Shown here: positions 12,430 to 23,503 of the stretch, piece by piece
How positions within the stretch are numbered: position 1 is the stretch's first letter
Layout: each line of letters opens with the position of its first letter
Source: Agrocybe praecox
Taxonomy: Eukaryota; Basidiomycota; Agaricomycetes; Agaricales; Agrocybaceae
Direction of reading: 5' to 3'
Length of the DNA stretch: 64,000 bases
Assembly (NCBI GenBank): GCA_964017145.1
Contig: OZ024850.1
Coordinates: forward strand, 1,093,618-1,157,617
Notes under the pieces: model-generated
Seen by the model: only the letters and a program-made list of their open reading frames with translations
The model's database searches: none
Told to the model about the DNA's origin: nothing
Position numbers and translations under genes: made by a program

Positions 12430-13764
12430 TTACTTGGTGACATTGTTGTCGGCCATGGTAGTGTCGAGATCAGGTTCTCCATGGGCATCTTCATCGTCCT
12501 GTGGTTCGGGAGCGTTGTCCTGAATATGTTGGAGCTCTTCAGGGGTAAATTGGTAGGATTTAAGAAGAGCCAAAGCTTCCTCGCGTGATACGGTAGGAGT
12601 ACGGGAGTTATCAACAGACTTGGAAGATGAAGCAGGATTGTCGTCGGGGGAAGAAGAAGTAGATGTCCCACCGCGAGGCCCAGAAGTGTTACCGCCGCGT
12701 TTGCCGTTTTTAGCTTTGGAAGAAGAAGCACTGCCAAGCGCGTTGGCGGCTTCGGCAGCAGCGCCTTTGATAGTGCGCTGATTGGTACGGCCCACAAAAG
12801 CGATGGTGTGGTTAAGTTGTCTACGCTGTTGATGCTTGAATTCCCCGAGAAGAAGCTTGTTGAGTTCCTCAGTAGAGATATCGGGGCGGCCTGACTCGAG
12901 GGGATGTCCGCATTGGTCGAGTGTGATGTTCCATTCGCCAAGACTGATTGGCGCGCGTTCTGGGACGTAAATAACTTCGTCCGCAACGTAGGCAAGGATG
13001 TCATGGTAATCGCCACCAGCCGTATAGAGTGCACGAACGAGAAGCTGATAACCGTTAGGCTCAATAATTTGACGTGCTTCTTCGATCGAAACATTGTTCG
13101 AAGCCTTCTCCCGGAGGAGCAGATCGTAATTGGCGCAAAGGTAAATTTGACCGGCGCTGAATATAGTAGGAAAATCTTGTCGATCCGGGTCGAGAACGCG
13201 GAACATAGTAGCGGAGAGACGCTTGATGCCGGAGGATCGAATAGTGGTATGGACGGGTTGCGCAGCCGGAGTTCGGTTGGACGCGACGGGATTGTGTCGT
13301 TGTGGAGGAGGACGATAGGGACGGCTCTTGCCCATGGTAGATGTCGAGTAGTCGGTAGAAATTTGAGAATGCAATAAAAGTGGGGGATGATCGGATTGGA
13401 AATGAGATGAAAACGACGAAGGATTGGCAATTTTATCTACGGAAGAAAGATCAAAAGGAGAATTAGAAGATGAAGGATTGGAAATTGATGATAACGATAT
13501 TTCCCCAAGAAATACTTGGGGATCCGAAACAGGGGGTGCTCCGGTACCTTTAGGCAGATCGGATATCTTTTCAATTCCTAATAATTCGAAATATTGTTGA
13601 AGCGCATGGAGGGACTCGACCTGATAATAAGGAAGCCAGGTCACATCCCCAGTAGTCCATTTAATTTCAAAGAGCGCATCTTCTCCTTGTCCATGATGTG
13701 AGCCAATTTGCTGAACAGCCCATTCTTCCTCTGTTTCAATTTCAGGGTTGATCTGCCCATCTAA
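12430..13764 (-). pseudogene. outer element post-integrase region: chromodomain-like segment plus unknown domain
   Basis: This follows pol in the same frame after a single TGA and runs about 444 codons to a stop at 12430. The first part (EEWAVQQIGSHHG, ALFEIKWTTGDVTWLPYYQV) resembles a chromodomain-like tether after integrase. Next come serine-rich sequence and a compact segment containing RVLDPDRQDFPTIFSAGQI and LVRALYTAGGDYHDILAYV, whose function I do not recognise. A low-complexity Gly/Ser/Ala tail and an acidic end follow. The TGA could derive from a CGA arginine codon by a single C-to-T change. Confidence 0.75.
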
Positions 13765-16700
13765 TCATCCAGGAAACAATCGGTCATCGTTGGCTTGATG
13801 AATACGAAGTAGAGACGAATGAAAGACGTCATGTATACCACGCTGTTTCATAGACGAGGGTAACTCAAGTTGGAATGAATGATTTCCAAAGTCCCGGATG
13901 ATACGATAAGGTCCAATATATTTAGGAATTAATTTTCTTGCGAGTCCTTTAGGAAACGTAATGTTCTTGGTGGATAGATAAACCAAGTCTCCATTTTTAA
14001 ATGGTTCGACTTGTCGCTTCCGATTCGCATCTCGAGTCTGCTTTGTTCGAGCCGCAATGATACTGTCATGGGCTTCCATAAGCGCCAGTTTCTTTGTGAG
14101 CGCAAAGTTCCTAATTGAAGGGTATTCATCTTTAGGCGCTGAGTTCCAGATCATTGAACGAGGCATCCTTCCAGTATTTAAAAAGAAGGGAGCATATCCG
14201 GTACTCTCTGATCGAGCAGAGTTTATAGCAAACTCAATTGCAGGAAGCTTAGTAACCCAATTGTTCTGTTTTTCGTTGATACATTGCCTGAGCATCTGAG
14301 TGACAGTGTGATTTGCTCGTTCGGTTGATCCATCTGTCTGTGGATGATAGGCACTGGACATTCGCAGTTTCGTACCAAGTAGCTTATGCAAGTGATTCCA
14401 AAAGACGCTCGTAAATAGCACGTCTCGGTCACTAATAATATTCTTCGGAATGCCATGGTGTTTATAGATTTCCTCAAACATTAATTCCCCAAGCTGACGG
14501 GCATCATAGTCAATCCGGCTGGGAATTAAATGAACCATCCCGGTCAATAAACAAATTACTACGGTGATAGAATTGAACGATGCATCCCTATTCTTGGATT
14601 CAGGGAGTGGTCCTACAAAATCGATCCCAATGGATTCCCAAGGTTCTCCAGGAATAGATAGAGGATTCAGGAGTCCATATGGCTTCTGATTGCTTGGTTT
14701 ACTGCGTTTACATGTCATGCAAGTTTCACAAAAGGATTTGGTATCTGATACCATGTCCTTCGACCACACATTATCCCTGAGGTAAGCAAGAGTTTTATTC
14801 GTGCCTAGATGAGCTAAAGTAGAATGAGCTTCGGAGATTATGACTTCTCTAGCACTCCGTCCTTTGATGATTCCTTTAGGAATGCACAGAAGTTTCTTTC
14901 CCTTTTCCAGTAGGTAAAGTAGTCCATTTTCTTCCTGAAAATTGCGATATTCATCTGTTTTAGACAATATGTTGGCAAAGAGGCTATCCCTTTTGTATAG
15001 GGTACGTATTTCCTTCATAAAATCGATGTTATTCATGCTCAAATTCGTCATATCGACGAGCGAAGGCGTTTCATGACTAAGTCCACTTTGCGGCGCTTGC
15101 TGTGATTCGGCATTGTCCACGGACGTGCTGGCATTGCTCTCCGGATCATGAACTGATGGCGGCTGCGCCACAATTGGACTTGGTGCAAATTCCGCATTAT
15201 TTGTGTTGTTCGCAGTGCTATGTTGCCTATTCTCGCCCTCCGTTCGTTCTCGTGGACCCCGAAGAACGAACCGATCCTTAATGCGAGCTGCAAACTCTTG
15301 TGCAGTCTCAGCTCTGCCCGTCTCCACAGGTGGAACAGGTTTACGGCCTCGCTTAGCAGGTACAGCCGCTGCCGCTTCAATACCCGCCAGAACTGGCATT
15401 TCGCCAGTCCCAATCTCTGCATCGTCATTCACCACATCGTGGTAGGTGTATTCGCTTCGAGCACGCACAGTACCCGGCGCCTCGTTAGAGTACATTCGAG
15501 ACAGCGCATCGGCCATAACATTCTCAGGCCCGGGCACATATTCTACCACAAAATCGAACGCGGAAATCTTTTCGAGCCAGCGAGCCTGTCTACCAGAGAG
15601 ATTTTTCTGGTTGAGAAGGTGGATTAAACCCTTGTGGTCCGTAACCCAGCGGAACTTTACTCCCTGCAGCAGGTCTGCATGCCTGAGCATCGTTTCAACA
15701 CCTGCTAACATTTCAATTTCATGTACAGGGTAATTCTGCTGTGCCGCGTTCAACTTAGCGGAGTAGAACGCAGCTACCTTGGCTGTTTTCCAGTCTGGCC
15801 CCTGGCTAACCACGCCAGAGATCCCAGTTGCACATCCATCTGTCACCATCCAAATTGTAGGTGCATCTTTACTATAATCAAGAGGAACACGACGATGATC
15901 TCTTGCGTCCTGGACCAGACGTTTCACATCATCAAATGCGCGTTGCTCAGTGTACATCCAGCGGAAGGGAACTGTATCCCCTGTCAGTGCGCTCAGCACA
16001 CCCATCGGTACTCGCACGCCAGGAACGTCGTCGGCCAAGTAACCAACCGAACCAATAAACCCTCGCAGCAGGTCGCGATTGGTCGGTACTTTCCAATTAG
16101 CCACGACGTCGACCTTCGCAGGATCCATGCGAATACCGTCATCATCGATGATACGACCAAGCAACTTAAGTTCTGGAGCAATAAAATGAAGTTTGTCTTT
16201 ACTCAGGTATAGTTTTTCCTTTTTCAAGATATCCAGAACAATCTTAACGTGTTTAATATGTTCCTCCAATGTATCAGAGTAGATAATAATATCATCCAAA
16301 TAGATATCCATGAACACGCCGATATAGGCCGAAAATAAATGATTCATAAGCGCCTGATAGGTTGCAGGTGCGTTCGCGTCTCCGATTTGAATAACATTGC
16401 TGACAATATTGCCATCTGGGGTCGTAACCGCGGAACAATCTACATGTTCTGGTACGATACGGATCTGCTCATAGGCATTCTTCAAATCGAGACATGACCG
16501 GAATTTTCGTCTACACGCCCTCCGGAGCATACCCTCCATGTCGGGCAAGGGAGATGTCATCCGGTACGTGTTCTTGTTGCGTTCTCGAAGGTCAAAAACC
16601 GTTCTCAGTTCAGGAGGAGCACCATTCTTGCTGGGCTTTGGAATCAATAACATAGGGACTGTGTTCCCAGCCGACGTGATCGTCCATCGTCCAGATTTAA

Positions 16701-19606
16701 GGTAGGTCATCCTCTTCTCTGCCCACTGTTTTCTGAACGCCTCGGGACATTTTGACGCCCTCCATGGATAGATTTTATTCACATCAATCAGAGGAATGGT
16801 ATGATTAATATCACGGAAAGGAGGTAAGTCCGTTTCCTCAGCTGTTTTACAGAGAGGTTCAGCGTAACGACGTAATTCCTCTCTAGCTCTTTCGATCTCA
16901 TCTCCCTCGAACGCGATAGCTTGCGCTAGGAGCTTTGATTCGTTACCAGCCTTGATAGGCAACGACTCATTACTACCAACGACCACGCGAGCAGGATTGA
17001 ACCCAACGCACAGACGATGCTGATACATGAAAGGCGTCCCCAGGATGAGATCATAGTTATTAAGGTTTATAACATCAAAGGTACGTTCCTCATCTATTTC
17101 TTGATATTGAAATCGACATTTAACTTGAGAGTTAATTTTAGATCGAGAACCTTGAACTGCTAACTGGAGCGAAAGCGGTGACTTCAGCTCTTCACGTTTG
17201 AGTTTCAGCTGATCCACCAATGTAGAGGACATAAAATCTCCTAATGAGCCTGAGTCCAATAGCGCGCGGACTGGCTGTCCGCTCACCATCACCTTAATTA
17301 CTACAGGCTTAGGAAGGACTCGGTCCTTGGACTTTACTTGTGCTGCATTGCGCTGTACGGACGCGAATCGACGACGATCCACCTGCACGCCATTAAGTTG
17401 GAGCGTACCACTGGCCACCTCGTCGCTCATATCCTGCAGCAAACAATGAATATAATTCAACGCGCCGTCCCATCGCTCTTCATCAGTGGCCACCTCGGCG
17501 AGCTGTTCCTCGGTGGCACATTCAAAATCCATCTGACTCAACTCATACATGGTGAGTCGAAATTCATACCATTTGACTATGTCAAAATCCGGTTTCTCAA
17601 ACTCTGCTGTAGGCAAGTACGATATAACCTGCCGTACACGGTCCTGAATAATCAACTCCAAAGGTGATGTCATTTTACATGTTACATGGAACCGCTTTTC
17701 AAATAATCGAAGCGATTCACGCTCATCGAAATAAGGCGCGCCTCCTTCTAATTTTAGTTCAGCGACGCGCTCGCGCGCGGTCCCCATAATAGTACGTGCA
17801 AAGTCAATATTTTTCAACCATTTTTCACACAGATATTCATATTCATATCTATCAATGTTCATATTTCGTGCACAGACTTCTGAGTACCATCTAGCAGGTG
17901 AGAACATTTCATATCTCAGCTGAGCAACATGAATAACTGAGACTATGTCCCGAAAAGTATCTGTGACTTCATAGAAGTCATACTCATCTCGACGAACTTG
18001 GAATCGGTCGAGATTATCTCCAGCACAATAACCGAAGACTTCGTTGTCTCCGGGATATGGTTGGCAATGGGTGAGTACCGCCTTAAGCTTGTCTCTGAGC
18101 ACATCACCAACCACGCCGAAATCTTGTTCAGGCGGAGGAGGCATTTCGAACCCGAGCTCACTGTCAGTAGGGTCGCGACACGCCTCTACCATATTTTCCA
18201 GCTCCACTAGGTCGTTGACCGCTTCCCAGAGAGTTCTTTCTCTGCGATATTCAGTCGGGTCTGGGTCCTCGATTTCCGACTCCTCGCTCTGACAGGTTGT
18301 ATAGGCATCAGGCTCAGACTCATCGCTATCCGATTCTGAAGCAGACTGCAAATCAGGTACGTCCTTGAATTCGTCATCTATATCGACTTTCGAATCTTCA
18401 AACAGTTCTGCCATGTTTAGTTCTACATCGGCAGGACGATCTTCCTCATTGTGATCACTAGGTGTTGGACGCCGTGACCATGACGAAGGTTGACTATCCG
18501 GAAAATCCAATGTTCTAGATGTACGTTCCCAATACTGGGTTTGATAAAATCCTCCTTCCTGCAGCTGACTTTGATACCACGAGATTAGATCAAAATTAGC
18601 GTTTTCTAATACAGATGCAGGTATGTTCGTCTGCCTCTCGAAATCATGATCAGTAATGATATACACGAGTGGTTCGGGACCTTGAGGATCTATATCCCAA
18701 ACAGGCGCTCGCAACTCGACATGGAAACGATCTTCTGGATCAAGATCTGCACAGGTCGTTGGGTAACACGAAGATATCCCATCCCTCAACAAGTAGGAAG
18801 CGACAAGCGCCCAAGGCGTTCCAATACGATGGGACCGAGTGAAATCAAGATTTCGTTCCCCATGACGTCCCAATCCGACATGAGATCTACGCTTGCGCGA
18901 GTACCAGCCATATATATCGAACCACGGATTGTCCAACGCACTCGCAGCGATTCCAACCTGGAAATCCGTCAGGTTGTCGTGGATTTGATAGAGCCTTCGT
19001 CTACCAGCGCTTGTCGGCACTTGTCTCACCGAGAATCTCGTATTAACATTAAAATTATACCCGACTCGGTTGATATATCTCTGATCCCCAGGGTACGGCT
19101 GCATAACAGTCAAGATTTTCTCGAGCACCATTGCTGGTGCAAGCCCAATAACTGGTCTGGGTCTCCCCGTTGGAATAACCTCCCATTCTCGTTCCATGGA
19201 TTCCCAGGAAAAATCAGTGGGTTCGGGAGGTACAAATCGAATAGCGCCGAGGGGTAAGCTATCCAACACCTCTACCTCATCGTCTGATTCGTGGTCTTCC
19301 ACCAGTTCGATATTATAATTAGGTACGCCAGGTGGTTTACTACCTGACGACTTCACAATATTCCCTTGAGGGCAGTTTCGAGCCAAATGGCCAGCTTCAC
19401 CGCACTTAAAACATTTCCCTGACGCTAAGCGCTCAGCGCGCTCCTTTTCGGAAAGTTGCGGATTAGGCTTTCGATCAGGTTTGGACGATCCGCCACGGTT
19501 AAAGGAACGGTGGGACTGGGATCGTTCCTTGTGAGAGGAATACCTGTCATTATTTCCATTATTTCCATCCTTAGATTCCAAATGAGATGGTCTATCATTA
19601 CGAGAC
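13765..19606 (-). CDS. pol: outer element pol polyprotein (zinc knuckle, spacer, PR, RT, RNase H, IN)
   Basis: The frame is open for more than 1,930 residues. Numbered from the Met at 19581, a CCHC zinc knuckle (CFKCGEAGHLARNC) lies at residues 57-70. A spacer of about 600 residues with four degenerate repeats follows. The aspartic protease has L-L-D-S-G at 774-778. The RT active site Y-L-D-D is at plus 16291-16302, and an RNase H domain (MVTDGCATG) lies near 15.84 kb. Integrase shows an H-H-C-C zinc finger (about 14.84-14.70 kb) and catalytic D, D, E in GIDFVGP, ISDRDVLF and STERANH. The frame ends at a TGA at 13765-13767 and then reads on in the same frame. It would make virus-like particles and insert cDNA; this copy is separated from its gag. 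Confidence 0.93.
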
Positions 19607-19967
19607 CAGCCATAGCAGCTATATTTCTATATCATATATAGACAGTTTGCTACCTATAGTGATACATGCCTGTAGCTAGTCTAGCTACCTGCCTCTTTCG
19701 GACACCTGACAAACACTGCTGGGGCTGCCGGGGCTGCTCACAGGGGGCGGGCACAGGTAAATACCTGTAAACAACGCCGGAAACAGCGTCCCCGAGGTGC
19801 CCGCCACTGTAATTGGGCTCCTGCGCTGCGTCAGGCATCGTTCGGGGCGCGGAAAAAGCCCAGATATAATGTCTGAATATATTTTGATTTTTTGGCACCC
19901 TTTGCGCCATCAAAAGAGGGCGGGACGGGGTGGATCGCAAAACATAAAATCGGATGACGTGTTATTT
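19607..19967 (+). repeat. left terminal inverted repeat (361 bp; weaker match to about 20015)
   Basis: Pairs with 23143-23503 on the opposite strand. The match is nearly perfect from AGACAGTTTGC inward to ...GACGTGTTATTT; the outermost ~35 bp are more divergent. Confidence 0.9.
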
Positions 19968-20379
19968 ATAGCTTATTTTAACAATTTCGGTCTCTGAGCT
20001 ATTTTTAATTATGATATGATCATTTTAGTACTATATTTACTTTACATACATATGATACATTCTGGCCTAGATTAGATTAGATACCAAGAAAATTATTTAG
20101 TATATGTTTCAGGCGGTAGTTCCCTATTAGGCACTTATTACCATTTTGGTATTCTTTCTCTAAAACATATCGCATTTTTTGTAAAAATTCTTTTTATTTC
20201 GTATATTATAGCGCATGAATATTATGTACACTACAGATTGCCACCTCTAATCTACCCGTTCCTCCCTACCGGTTCGTACCTTTTCGCTCACCTATCCCTG
20301 CTCATGGGCCCCTTGAGCAGGTCGTACCTGATCCCGCTTCACACATCTGCCAGGTCGCGCGCACGCGTTCGTGGGTGCT

Positions 20380-20441
20380 CGTCGTTCACGTCTGCTCGGT
20401 CGTACTCCCTCGTCGTTCACGTCTGCTCGGTCGTACTCCCT
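20380..20441 (+). repeat. tandem 31-bp repeat, two copies
   Basis: A 31-bp unit starting CGTCGTTCACGTCTGCTC is repeated head to tail inside the GC-rich left arm of the inverted-repeat element. Shorter related words recur around it. Confidence 0.7.
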
Positions 20442-21174
20442 CGTCGTTTGTATCTTCCCGGTCGCGTGCACGTGTTCGTGGCTACTCGCCCGTGGTTGCT
20501 CGTCGTTCGTGGTTGCTCGTCTTTCACGTCTGCTCGGTCGTTCGCATATGCTCGGTCGCGCCCACTCGTTCGTGCCTGCTTTCTCGTTTGCGCTTGCTGG
20601 TCGTTCGCCTCTGCTCGGCCGTGCCCTCTGGTGGTCATGGTCATCTCCCAGCTCACGTATCCACCTCGTTCCGGGGAGTGTGAAAGTGTGATGGACGGAC
20701 ACGGTGTCGTCACCACCGTGTCCGTGTTCGATCGCCCTCGTCGTCGACCGTGTCATCGGAGCTGCACTGCCCAGACCCCTCCAAAGAAGGGATGGGCAAG
20801 GTGCTGTCGTTCGCGCCGTCGTTGGGATCGTCATCGACGGCGGTGACGACCACATCATGGTCGTCATCGTCTCATCCTGGCCTGGCGCCATCGTTGAGGT
20901 CGTGGTCGTGTCCTCGTGGCCGTGTCGCCCTGGGCATCCTCCACCGCTCACATCCCTGCGGAGGGGGAGAAGCAAGGTGGGATGGTCGTTGTCGTCGCCA
21001 TGGTCGTCGTGGTCACCGTGGTCGCCTTGCACCGCTCACATCCCTATCGAGAGGGGAGGAGCAAGGTGTGGTCATCGTTGCCATCGTTGGCGGTGGCAAG
21101 TAACGCCCACATCCCTGCAAAGAGGGGAGGGGCTGGGGGCATGGTCGACGACAGTTGTGGTAGAAGGTGATAAG

Positions 21175-21271
21175 GAAGAAACCAACCATTGATGGTTGAT
21201 TTCTTCCAAATTTGGAAACTTCCCACGCCGGCCCGGTCCATAACCGGGTCGAGCTCATCGTCGTGCACGAC
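21175..21271 (+). repeat. internal inverted repeat, left arm
   Basis: About 97 bp that matches 21938-22040 in inverted orientation. Shared blocks include TCCCACGCCGGCCCG, ATAACCGGGTCGA and CATCGTCGTGCACGAC. The arm itself contains the palindromic word AACCATTGATGGTT. Confidence 0.75.
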
Positions 21272-21600
21272 ATTGACAGTAGATTAAGATTGTTTTGAAA
21301 CAAATAAATACATTTTATGTCATAGTAGTATATTATTAGCTGCTAAGAGAAGAAAAAAAAGAATTCCTATATTTTTTTTCTATAAAAACATCGGTATGTA
21401 TTTATGTACAATGTGACTGGCGTTCGAGCTCATTGTCGTGCCCAACAATGACAGTAGGATGGGATTGTTTTTCATGGAAATAAATACACTTTATGTCATA
21501 GTAGTGTGTTATAAACTTTTTAGAGAGAAAACAGAGTATTCTATGTTTTTTTTTCTATGAAAACATCGGTATGTATGCATATACAAGCTTTGTGTGGTGA
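21240..21600 (+). repeat. two diverged direct repeats of about 170 bp
   Basis: The blocks 21245-21410 and 21424-21590 share GACAGTAG, a TACA-TTTATGTCATAGTAGT stretch, a poly-T run and AAAACATCGGTATGTAT in the same order, with many differences between. Confidence 0.65.
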
Positions 21601-21930
21601 TTTCGTCAAATCTCTCCACAGAATGGAATTATTTCTACTTGAGGTACCAGAGATTTACATTCTTACATAAATATATTTATTTGAAACTAACTAAAGATTT
21701 CTATTGTACAAAAAAAAAAGTCCCTAAGGCTGATGTACAAAACGGTACTCATTGATATGTAAATTATGCATCGAAAGTGGATAGTACGAGCAATACTCAT
21801 GTTCATACCTAGGATGATTTTATATGTCATTTCTTGTATGTTTCCCTTTTTTTCTCACAAAATACATTTATTATACCATTAGTACATACTATGCTATTTA
21901 ATTTTCTGAACAGAGACCTGTAGGCCCTCT

Positions 21931-22040
21931 CATCGTCGTGCACGACGATGAGGTCGACCCGGTTATAGGTCGGGCCGGCGTGGGAAACACCGGATTTGGA
22001 ACAAATCAACCATATGGATGGTTGATTTGTTCTTTATCAA
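21931..22040 (-). repeat. internal inverted repeat, right arm, with 20-bp perfect palindrome
   Basis: Inverted partner of 21175-21271. At 21931-21950 lies a perfect 20-bp palindrome centred on GTGCAC. Between the arms is about 660 bp of AT-rich DNA. Confidence 0.75.
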
Positions 22041-23142
22041 CGCCCATCACAGCGACCACCAACGGAAATGACCACCTACACCCGGCCCTCCCCTCTCACC
22101 ACCACCACCACCACCACCAGAACCAACGACGACGATGGCAGCAACAACAACAACGACCGCAACAACGCGCTCGACAACGACAGCGACAACGACAGCACCA
22201 ACAACAACACCAACAACAACCAGCCCCTCCCCTCTAGATAGGGATATGGAGGGTGCCTGGGTTGACGAACACGACGACGACGTCGTCGTTGGCGCGCACC
22301 TGCCCCTCCCCTTACCATAGGGATGTGGGCGGTAGCTTGACGACCGCGACGATTGTGACGCCAACGAGACGCACAACCACAACCACGACAGCTGCGACGA
22401 CCGTAGGATGCCATCAACGAGAGCACGACAACAACGAGAGGACTGCGACATAGAGAGGACGACAACGGCGAGAGGACGACAACGGCGAGAGGACGACAAC
22501 GAGAGGACTACACCAAGTACCCGCATCCCTCCTTGCTGGGATGCGGGTGCTGCTGTATGGCCGTGGCAGGGATGGGTACAACGACGACAACGACTGACCG
22601 CACCATCTACACCACCATCCCTACGACCACCTGCACCACGACCACGACCACCTGCACCACTATCCCTACGACCACGACCACGACCGCCTGCACCACGACC
22701 ACGACCATCTCTACGACCACGACCACGGCCATCTCTACTACGACCACCATCTCTATGAAGACGACGATGACGACCGCCGTCACTGCCATTACGACGACGA
22801 CTATCTGGACGAACAACTCGTCGTGCCCGTTCACGTCGTTTTGTTAGTTTATTACAATTACTACACCCTCTCTCCCTGTATATAACGTAGTGTACATAAT
22901 ATGATGTTTTTTTATTTATTTGATTTTTATCTATTTCCTATATATTGTGAGGAGTTTTCTCAAAATGGCAATAACTGCCGAATTTAGAATTCCTGCCTAA
23001 AACATATGCTAGGAAGCTCGCTTTTTTTTATCTAATCTAATTAGAGCCTAGAACATATGTGTGTTTAAAATAGATATAGTACAAAAATGATTGTATCATA
23101 ATTAAAAATAGCCCAACGTTCGAAATTGTAAAAATGACCTAA

Positions 23143-23503
23143 AAATAACACGTCATCCGATTTTATGTTTTGCGATCCACCCCGTCCCGCCCTCTTTTGA
23201 TGGCGCAAAGGGTGCCAAAAAATCAAAATATATTCAGACATTATATCTGGGCTTTTTCCGCGCCCCGAACGATGCCCGACGCAGCGCAGGAGCCCAATTA
23301 CAGTGGCGGGCACCTCGGGGACGCTGTTTCCGGCGTTGTTTACAGGTATTTACCTGTGCCCGCCCCCTGTGAGCAGCCCCGGCAGCCCCAGCAGTGTTTG
23401 TCAGGTGTCCGAAAGAGGCAGGTAGCTAGACTAGCTACAGGCATGTATCACTATAGGTAGCAAACTGTCTGATACTCATATATGCAGGTAGCTGCTACAG
23501 GTG
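23143..23503 (-). repeat. right terminal inverted repeat (361 bp)
   Basis: Inverted partner of 19607-19967. Both arms contain the same chance open frame of 96 codons, which I do not regard as a gene. Confidence 0.9.

Larger units (their letters stand above)
19607..23503. mobile_element. 3.9-kb terminal-inverted-repeat element without transposase
   Basis: The element is flanked by a perfect 7-bp duplication ACGAGAC (19600-19606 and 23504-23510). Excising it with one copy restores the outer gag-pol frame exactly, which fixes its ends. The termini are CAGCCATAGCAGCTA on the left and, reversed, CACCTGTAGCAGCTA on the right. They are followed by a nearly perfect inverted repeat of about 320 bp that continues, more divergent, to about 400 bp. 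The interior has GC-rich CGT/ACG-type low-complexity arms (about 20.33-21.17 and 22.05-22.85 kb) around an AT-rich core. No transposase is readable in any frame, so it is non-autonomous. The superfamily is uncertain; 7-bp duplications are unusual. Confidence 0.88.

Noticed and set aside
12306..13430. 374-codon minus-strand frame overlapping the post-integrase region
   Set aside because: It is an out-of-frame shadow of the frame that continues directly from pol; composition is Leu/Thr/Ser-rich without motifs.
19650..19940. 96-codon frame present in both terminal inverted repeats
   Set aside because: It is duplicated only because the arms are inverted copies; no family resemblance.
20238..22847. 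Many long overlapping frames (up to 246 codons) on both strands
   Set aside because: They arise from stop-free CGT/ACG trinucleotide-like repeats, encode low-complexity Ser/Arg/Thr/Val runs and overlap one another; none resembles a protein family.
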